A DNA stretch of 64,000 nt from Trematomus loennbergii (taxonomy: Eukaryota; Chordata; Actinopteri; Perciformes; Nototheniidae). Positions 56,871 to 64,000 of this stretch are shown in pieces. Location: contig JAAOOA010000028.1 of NCBI GenBank assembly GCA_012861695.1, positions 6,302,470 through 6,366,469 on the forward strand. The letters are read 5' to 3'. A model generated the notes under the pieces. The model saw only the letters and a list, made by a program, of their open reading frames with translations, did not search any database and was not told the origin of the DNA. The number at the start of each line of letters is the position of its first letter. The stretch's first letter is position 1. The position numbers were made by a program, and so were the translations under genes.

Positions 56871-58732
56871 GCAAGTGCAATCTGTGTTCAATACAACAAT
56901 AAATCATTTATAAGTGTGTGTCAAGCTTGTTTGTGACAGCCTCAAAGCCAAACCCAGCATGAGGTTTCAACTTCCATTAATTAGAGGAGACTCACACAAA
57001 TTTCCGCCCGTAAATCTTTACTGATTTATAGAAACGATTCCTCACATGTGATTAAACTGGTTCATACTGTCGAATATAAAATGTTCAATGTCTGTTTTTA
57101 GACTTAAGAATGTGTTATGTGACAAATCTGTAAAGACACACGATATGTCTAATGATGCCATATCTGCGTACTGGTTGCATTATCCAGACATATACAATAT
57201 TTTAATGTGAAAATTAAAGCAAAAGATCAAAATTAAATAGCTAAACACAAAACGAATGAGATTTGTAGGTAAGATCTAGTATTCCTGGTATTTTGAAATA
57301 TTTGTAATGAGTGTTGAGCTGAGATAAACAACACACAGTCTGAGGGCAATTTGAGGCACTTTAATTGGTTCCAGTGTGCAAAGTATGCTTCTCAAAACTC
57401 AGAGAAAGCTCATGGCTGTGCTCTCTGACCTGAGTCTGTATGCGAGACGTTTTGTCTTCTTAGATCTGTTAGTTGAGTGACCTTTGTAAGTTTTGCTTGT
57501 TTGTTATACTACTGATATCTTAGAATTAAAGCTCATAGATATAATCAAGCTTGTGTTTAATGGAAAACATTTTTGCTTGACTCCATGATCATCCACAAGC
57601 AAATGCCAAGCTTAGCACAAAATAAATAAGGATTGATAAGGCTAAGTGTTTTAACCTCAGGGAAATGGCTACAGATGGATGCCAAGAGGGAAGGATGAAG
57701 GCTGTATAAAATAAGCAGCTGTTAGCAGCAAGAGAGTGAGGGTGGTGGAAATAAGTATCCCATTTTTGTGTAAGTTTCTGTAAAAGTACCCCAATTTCAG
57801 ATTATACCAACGTGACGACCCCTGCCTAACTTCTCGGGTCTAATAGTTGTTACCTGATTTCCTTCTTGTCCCTTAAGTTTAACACGGATCATCATGCGAG
57901 CGCCTGATTGAAAACACATGGTTGCTGCGCTCCCGATGTCAAAAGCCCTGATCCAGAGTCCCTCTCTATCTCTTTTGCCAGAGAGCAGCTACCTGTTTGC
58001 CCTTTGTCATTGGTGTTTGCATACAACACCTTGCAATACAGTATGCTCACAAATTCACATCAACAATACTGATGTCACTGATTTACACATCTCATATTGG
58101 TAAATATTTATTTATAAGTTTGCTTTATTATATTAATTGACCCTCATGCACTGTGTCCTTTCGTGTTTTGTTATGGCCGAAGAGCCATGTTATGACACTA
58201 AACCAATAGGACTCAAACCTGCAATGGGAAAATACCTTTAACAGAGTAAAGGGGGGTCTTATCTCAATGCACTACTGTACATAACACACTACTTAAAAAT
58301 AAGTAATTGTAGATCTCAGTAAAACAGCCTACCGTGAAGTTATTCAATGAACAGTTGTCGGAAAATGTAAACGATGGACATCCATACATTCAGAGACTAC
58401 TTTCATTTTAGTTAGACACACATTGTGCACATTGGTTGTTCACAGCAGCATACAAGCATAAATAAGCAAGCAGTCAGACGGCATGACATCACCAATTGAC
58501 AAATCAGAGGGAGAGCAACACCCTGAAACAAACAACAGGATCAACAACATCGTAACTCATCAGTATTACCAAGCACTGACAGATATGCGCACAAACAAGA
58601 AACACTGATTTAAGGGACAGTGAAGTAAAGCAATTATCACAAAATAAACTCTTTATAAAAAGGCAATATTGTCCCAAACATTGTGCAGCAGCAAGACATT
58701 TGGAGACATATCTGAAGTGTTAAGTTTGAGGC
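56870..58732. other. No gene recognised
   Basis: No supported exon, RNA gene or repeat family. Confidence 0.4.
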
Positions 58733-59149
58733 TTAAAGTGGACCTATCATGCTATATTTGAATAATATAGTGTAGGACCATACCTATATAAGGCATATTT
58801 ATACTTTTTTTTTTTCAAAATACCAAACAGATCATGCATTTAGCCATGCCTCATTTTGCTCAATTTGACAATTTCTAGCTCTGTTTTTGCAAGGGCTGAT
58901 TCTGTGAGAACAGCACCATCTACTGGCCTGGCATATGTACTACAGCGTCTCCTGACGTCAGGACAGTGTTCAAATCTGGATCAGTTTTTATCAGATCCGT
59001 TGCAGCCCCTTTTTTAGAGATTTGGGTATGGAGGAAAATAGAGAGGGTTGTGTTTTCTGACACTTGGTGAGTTCCCTGGAACACCGGGGACACATATTCA
59101 TGTATAAAAGACGTACAAAAGTGCATTTTGCATGATAGGTCCCCTTTAA
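58733..59149. mobile_element. TTAA-flanked MITE, family B, copy 2 (internally deleted)
   Basis: Same ends as the copy at 39.6 kb: TTAAAGTGGACCTATCATGC and the inverted TTAAAGGGGACCTATCATGC, with TTAA at 58733-58736 and 59146-59149. About 80 bp between CAGCGTCTCC and TGACGTCAGGACAG are missing. Both deletion edges carry TCC, so a microhomology-mediated deletion is likely. Otherwise the copies are nearly identical. Confidence 0.87.
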
Positions 59150-60009
59150 ATGAAACAATTATTCCTCCAAAAAGCCATCCTAAAGCTTCATTAATCACCT
59201 GCTGGACGACATGCAAGATGCTTAAATGCAACACAAACAATGACGTTGGTTGCGAGTGATTGAAACAAGTATACCAAAACTTGAATGTTCAAAAGAAGTA
59301 AAGCAGAGCAAAATAGTGGGAAGAGACGCATTTTGAACAGTCTGCCTCGTTTCAATGACTGCATTTCATACATAAAGTATTTCTTTGTAGTTAGTCCTGA
59401 ATCAAACCTACAGGGGTGTTTGATGGGATGTGTTTTTCGTTTTTTTTGGCCGCGGAGAATATAAATCCTAATTTTCTCCCGACATATTAAACATAACAGG
59501 GAGTGAATCATCTGTGAAGCAGTATCATACATTATACAGTATTTTGATGAGCTGCTCAAAAAGATGGAAAAAGCCTGTGATGAATATAATTCACGTTTTA
59601 GCTCTGAGGAGAGAAAAGTATTATCTTGAGCACGTCTCAACAGGTAGTCTGATAAAAAAAACTTATCCTCGACAAACACAAGAGATTGTTTTATAAGAGA
59701 GACATCTTGGGCCAAAAAGTATGGACTGAATCAGAGTCAGTCACCATGTGGGTCATGGTTGTTTACAGCTTCCACGCTTTAGTCCATTTAACTGTAATAC
59801 ATATCTAGACTTAACTCACCACTGCATCAACTTGCACTCTCCACTATTAAAGTAATAAGGATTCCAAGAGCGTTCTGCAGCGCTGAGCTCCTCTGAGAAT
59901 AAGGCTCTGGAGAGGCTTCACTTCATTGATGTCTCACCTGGAGCCTCGGGCTTTAAGTAAGGGTCAGAGAGAGTAGAGATCACACTGTATATCGTCTATA
60001 ATTGGCCCC
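59150..60009. other. No gene recognised
   Basis: A minus-strand frame of 174 codons (59,191-59,715) is the longest non-microsatellite frame in the window, but it shows no family motif and no supporting splice or promoter pattern. Confidence 0.35.
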
Positions 60010-60192
60010 TGCACTAGGCTTACACTAACAATGTAATTATTTGATTGATTTATATACTGCATTGTCTTGTTTATGTCTCTTATGCTGGTGTTATGTATTG
60101 TGTATCTTGTTTTTTATGTGTTTGTACGGCGACCTTGAGAGCCTTGAAAGGGGCCTATATAAAATAAATGCATTATTATTATTATTATTATT
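60010..60192 (+). repeat. LINE 3' tail with (ATT)n end
   Basis: TTGTACGGCGACCTTGAGAGC and GGGGCCTATATAAAATAAATG, then (ATT)7, is the usual 3' end of a fish CR1/L2-type LINE or a SINE that borrows it. Only the tail is recognisable. Confidence 0.55.
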
Positions 60193-60308
60193 AACAAAAA
60201 GTGTGTTCTCTTTTCTCTAGGTACTATTCACTGACCATTTTAATGTAGGTTTGCTGAGTGTCTGGCAGTGGGATATCTGATGTGTTTGGATAGCACAGTG
60301 TGTCTAGG

Positions 60309-60342
60309 CATCAGCACACAGTGTCAACACTGTGTGCTGATG
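60309..60342. repeat. Perfect 34-nt palindromic hairpin
   Basis: CATCAGCACACAGTGT, then CA, then ACACTGTGTGCTGATG: a perfect 16-bp inverted repeat with almost no loop. CAGTGTG words flank it on both sides. Function unknown. Confidence 0.9.
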
Positions 60343-61749
60343 AAGCTGTTTGTAGCCCAGTGTGAAACATTCAGGATGAAATCATTACATGGAAGTCAGG
60401 AAACATTGTCCCTCTAAAAAGCTGTTGGTTTGCAGGTGAGAGGAAGATCCTGAGTAGAGATAGCAACAACATCATTTTGAAATAACAATAAGGAAAAGAT
60501 TGATCTCATGTGTTCACAACCTGCAGTTCAGCACACCTTCCGCATTAGCCATTTGATCCTTTTTAATAAAAACATATTGATTTAAGCAGCTTTAAGGCTT
60601 CAAGTGAAAACAAGACACAGACAATAGATTTCTCTTAAAGCAAAAAAAAGTCAGGGACCCTGTTTGCACATTACAATGTTCTGGGTGGGCGGTGGGCAGA
60701 TCACAAATGCAGGTGGTGACTCAGGTGGTGTTTTTTGGTGCATTTAGGGTTTAATACTGTTGCTTTATCCAAAAGGCAAATACACAATAATCCTCTTTTC
60801 TATGGCTGCATGACCACAGATAAGAAACGGGAAGGCAAAATGTAATCACAGCGCACATGAGATCAATCTTTATTAAAGTTGGACTGGCACTGCAGCGTGT
60901 TTCTGATGAATTATCTACAAACACTCAGTATCTAGATACAAAATACCAGTTCTGAAGAGAGCCAGATAGAAGAAAATAGACGGTCACAGACAGAGGAGCC
61001 CAAGAGTGCTGATAAGAATGAGGATGGTAATTAGAAAGAACAGAAAGAGGAATGATAATGAATGCATCGCCTCGGTTCTGAAGGAGCTACATGTGAGATT
61101 TAAACAAATGGCTTCATCACTTCACTCTTGGCATTAAACTTGACAGTCCCCCACAGATTCAGACACAGAACTGGATGATGTCCTAATCGGTCTCCAAACC
61201 CTGGAGGAATAAGTATTATGTATATGCTCTATCACCAAAATGTGTCTGTGATTATTGCCAAGGCTGAGGCGGTGATGTCATTTGTTTTAATCTCATCTGC
61301 ATGTAAGAGCGTTTATAGTCCATGAAAGGCAAGATTTACTGACTGCAGCCTCCTTTTCTCCCTGTTGTTGTCATCCTGTTTGTCTTTGTATACTATAGCC
61401 CTCACTGTCTCAGTCTGTTTCTGTGACTCACACAGTCCTTCTGTATTTACTGTGTAAAACTAACACGTCACCACTGAATGATTGTCTAGCTGTAGGGTCA
61501 CGGCCCGGGAATATCTGAAGGGCACTAAAGTCTCTGACGTCAATGCTCTGTAAAATTGGTTTCTTATCTTTTATAAAATAAATTAAGTTAATTTCCCTAA
61601 TGCAGGGTCAGCTGAAACCAGGACGTATAAAGTCATCACAGTTTTATTATTTTGCCTTCATAATGTATTCTGCTCCTAATTTAACTTAACAAAGCGTTAT
61701 TTGCTTTCTTGCCAGAGCTGGGATGGAAGACCAATCTCAGGTCTGTGCA
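60343..61749. other. No gene recognised
   Basis: No supported exon, RNA gene or repeat family before the family C element. Confidence 0.4.
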
Positions 61750-62180
61750 TTAAAGGACAGGTGTCATGGCCATTTCTACTGATCATAATTCCATTGTTGA
61801 GGTATACTAAAATAGATTTATACTGTGCAATTTTCCAAACTCACATTGGTTTCTCATACAGCATCTCTGTATAGTATGTGTATTCACCGGTATTCACTCA
61901 CTGTCCTAAACGGCTTGTTGGAGCTCCTGCCCCCCCTCCCTGTGAGCCCAGTGTGCTCCGATTGGTCAGCTCGGCCACTCTGTTCTGATTAGTCAACCAC
62001 CAGAGAGGCTCCGCCCATGTCTAACACAGTCTTTTTTCGGCTCTGAGCTGAACATCAACAATGATAAGTTATAGGAGCAAATAATTCAGGGAAGAAAGGC
62101 TACTAAGTATTTCCATCAAACTTTATTTTTAGAAATGCACAAAATGAACAGGTGTATATCATCCATTCCTCCCCTTATAG

Positions 62181-62340
62181 GCGTTTTCGGCATCTTGCCT
62201 ATCGCAGCTTTGTAAGCTGGTGCTGGGGCTTTTTAGGACGAGGCATCAGAGTGGTCATCCCGTCATGTGTTGTCCGCCGGATACGCCAGGAGTTTCCTTA
62301 TCCGGCTGGACGAAATCAAATGCAAATCACAAAATATTAG
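62181..62340 (+). pseudogene. P2X7 C-terminal 'ballast'-like domain, last exon fragment
   Basis: After a TTATAG acceptor at 62179-62180 the frame reads RFRHLAYRSFVSWCWGFLG, then GIRVVIPSCVVRRIRQEFP, and stops at TAG 62338-62340. The R.RH.AYR......, then ILPSC...IR.EFP pattern is the end of the cytoplasmic zinc-binding ballast domain of P2X7 receptors. In fish this domain also occurs in many stand-alone or transposon-linked genes. Only the last about 50 residues are present, and the earlier cysteine-rich parts and the ion channel are absent. The tail after EFP (YPAGRNQMQITKY) replaces the usual G.Y.GF ending. The identification is by motif recall. A remnant or a captured exon is more likely than a working gene. 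Confidence 0.65.
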
Positions 62341-62902
62341 AGAAACTTAGTTGTTTTAGATTTGTTAACTTGCCAGCTAGATTAATATGCTAACCTACGT
62401 TTGCTAGTTGTTCAGTGTAATATGCCAACCTACTATGAACAACAGCTAGTGGTTCATATTAGGCTAGCAAGAACATGTTTACAATTGCAATCTTATACGG
62501 GTAGTCTGCTACGTTCGGTCATTCATTGTAGCTGGCATAAAAACAATGTTTTCCCTAGCAAACTCATGTCTAGCTCTTGGTAGCCTTCTTTTTTAGCTCG
62601 GTAGCATACACGCTAGGAACGCCAACTATAATGTAATTAATAGTTGGTATGGTAAATCACCCGAGTAAACTGTCTATGAGTATTTCGTGTGTGAATGCAG
62701 ACATTCTCCTGCTATGAGATACATGTAAGGCCATCTGCTGACATTGGAGTTGATATATGGAAACGCTAGCAACTTAGTTAGCCCAGTTAGCACTGTGTCA
62801 ATGGCTTAGCAGCCCGAAAAACGTTTACCCATTTAAACAGTCGTGGTAGATACCTTGTTTGTTTTAAACATCATAAATACACAAACAACAATGAATACTT
62901 AC

Positions 62903-63145
62903 AGGTTGTGTACCCGAATCTCCCGTTGGTTCAAACAAAGTAGGAACAGCATCGTTCTTCAGTGCCCCATACGCTGTACATATCCGGCATGAATCGCTGA
63001 AAGGTTTGGGAAGCTTAGTTTTTCGTGAAATGCTGGCAGAGGGTGTGGCCACTGAGTATCACCATGTCTGAGTACCCAGGAAGTAAACAATGGAAAATGA
63101 GAAATCTCCAACGAAGCGTTTTGGGGCAGCATAGACTGTGTTAGA
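62903..63145 (-). pseudogene. THAP-domain-like exon remnant, frameshifted
   Basis: On the minus strand one frame reads GHTLCQHFTKN and then stops (about 63,050-63,018). A second frame resumes with LKNDAVPTLFEPTGDS (62,962-62,915) and reaches a CCT|GTAAGT donor at 62903. C..HF followed by LK.DAVPT.F are the last two signatures of the C2CH THAP DNA-binding domain, found in P-element-like transposases and host THAP proteins. The N-terminal C..C half is not clean (a CCPKTLRW segment lies near 63,135). At least one frameshift separates the two blocks. It faces the P2X7-like exon. Assignment is moderate. Confidence 0.45.
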
Positions 63146-63528
63146 GTTTTACTCGCTACAGGGTGTACTTTGAGGGTTTTTGACTCTGCAGACCGTTTAC
63201 ATGCATAAAAACCTTCATAACAACAAGGGGACGGGTAATAACCGGAAAAGCATGACATGGGCCCTTTAAAGATTACCTGTAGAGCGTTCTTGTAAACAAA
63301 CATAAATTATGTTTATATTCACTGTTACTCACCAAAACACATTGTGTGAGTGTGGGGTCTACTCTAAACAATGTTGAATACGTTCACTTGTTTTGTTCTG
63401 CACGTTCAATTGTGTGATGTTGAACTCTGGCGCAGTGCTACATTTAATAGATTTAGGATAAATGTGTCTTAGCTTAAAGACTTAAGTAACACGAGCTCTC
63501 TGTCGTGGCTTCCTTCCTTGCTTTCTAT

Positions 63529-64000
63529 TGTTAGAAATTAAAATCAATGTTTTATGGCATAATTTAGTCTAAAACATACCGTCAGTTTAAAAGCAGTCTT
63601 ATGAAGAACTCATTGATTCCAGTATTGTGTTCACACCTTAAAAGGTGTGAAAGGAGGGATTGTTAGAAATTAAAATCAATGTTGATGTGGCGTAATTTGA
63701 ATGAAATACACTATTTCATTTAAATCTGTTTTATTCTGAAAACCGAAGATTCACATGTGACTTCCGGTTTTTCCGCTGGTGAATTTCGTCATTTCCGGTT
63801 AGCATTAGCTTGTGGCGAAATGCTACGTTTTCAAACCGTGAATTGAAGGTGAAATAACGTGATGTTGTACACTAAACACCCTGAGTTTAACACTCATTTA
63901 TTGACGCTGGAATGAGGTTTATTAGGGAATGTTTAGATGACCACAGATATCAGAGTGATGTAATTTAGCAGCAGAAACCGACAGGATTTGCATTGGACAC
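63529..64000 (+). mobile_element. Possible LTR boundary at right edge (partial)
   Basis: TGTTAGAAATTAAAATCAATG occurs at about 63,530 and again at about 63,660. Similarity continues for roughly 40 bp (TATGGCATAATTT against TGTGGCGTAATTT). The second copy is preceded by a purine run, AAAGGTGTGAAAGGAGGGA, like a polypurine tract next to a 3' LTR. If so, an LTR begins at 63,660 and runs out of the window. No pol or env-like sequence is seen, and the 130-bp spacing would require a large internal deletion. Confidence 0.35.

Larger units (their letters stand above)
61750..63269. mobile_element. Family C TTAA-flanked element, 1.5 kb, with captured coding fragments
   Basis: Left end TTAAAGGACAGGTGTCATGG; right end, inverted, TTAAAGGGCCCATGTCATGC. 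TTAA lies at 61750-61753 and 63266-63269. These ends resemble family B (TTAAAGGGGACCTATCATGC), so the families may share a transposase. The interior has a P2X7-tail-like exon on the + strand and a THAP-like remnant on the minus strand. No piggyBac-type catalytic protein is visible, so the copy is non-autonomous. A truncated end of the same family lies at 10.0-10.3 kb. Confidence 0.65.

Noticed and set aside
59191..59715. 174-codon minus-strand frame, longest without microsatellite
   Set aside because: Composition is AT-driven. No recognisable motif, signal or splice context, and the 3' end abuts a MITE. Not enough to call a gene.

Overview
The window looks like gene-poor nuclear DNA of a teleost fish, probably a percomorph. 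Signs of this are an AT-rich background, very long (CA/TG)n tracts, and several repeat families typical of fish: Harbinger, hAT, TTAA-flanked MITEs, L1-like and CR1/Rex-like LINEs, and a solo LTR. It also carries remnants of fish-type protein families (SAMD3-like tail, P2X7 C-terminal 'ballast' domain, THAP, BED finger). There are no bacterial gene arrays, rRNA, tRNA or CRISPR. Most long reading frames are read-through of CA/TG repeats. All family names come from recognising motifs by eye; no search was run.

Layout. 1-651: last two exons of a SAMD3-like gene on the + strand, with stops inside the usual tail. 1.3-2.6 kb: frameshifted zinc-finger fragment and a fold-back repeat. 2.95-3.82 kb: hAT-like repeat with a TTAA-flanked MITE (family A) inside it. 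4.2-5.43 kb: CAATGTTGA-type array and an internally deleted Harbinger (HARBI1-like) element carrying a small nested MITE. 5.58-10.3 kb: mosaic of DNA-transposon pieces, including a truncated family A MITE, the N-terminal exons of a hAT-type transposase, an AT-rich tandem repeat and a truncated family C end. 12.5-14.65 kb: CA tract, a 446-bp tandem duplication and an L1-like ORF2 tail. 14.65-44.69 kb: mostly featureless DNA with microsatellites, MITEs at 21.3 and 34.6 kb, a solo LTR at 30.5 kb, a dead LINE reverse transcriptase at 36.9 kb and a second nested hAT/MITE at 39.4 kb. 44.69-45.15 kb: a 162-bp TG tract followed by a possible tiny exon with an ATG. 45.15-58.7 kb: desert. 58.7-64 kb: family B MITE, LINE 3' tail, a perfect hairpin, a 1.5-kb TTAA-flanked element (family C) holding P2X7-like and THAP-like remnants, and a possible LTR boundary at the right edge.

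No pathway or operon is present. The most informative pattern is transposon biology: three repeat families end in TTAAAG and are flanked by TTAA. Two different families landed in the same TTAA of two separate copies of one host repeat, and the longest family carries domesticable protein domains. The long unannotated stretches may be intergenic or one large intron; the sequence alone does not decide this.
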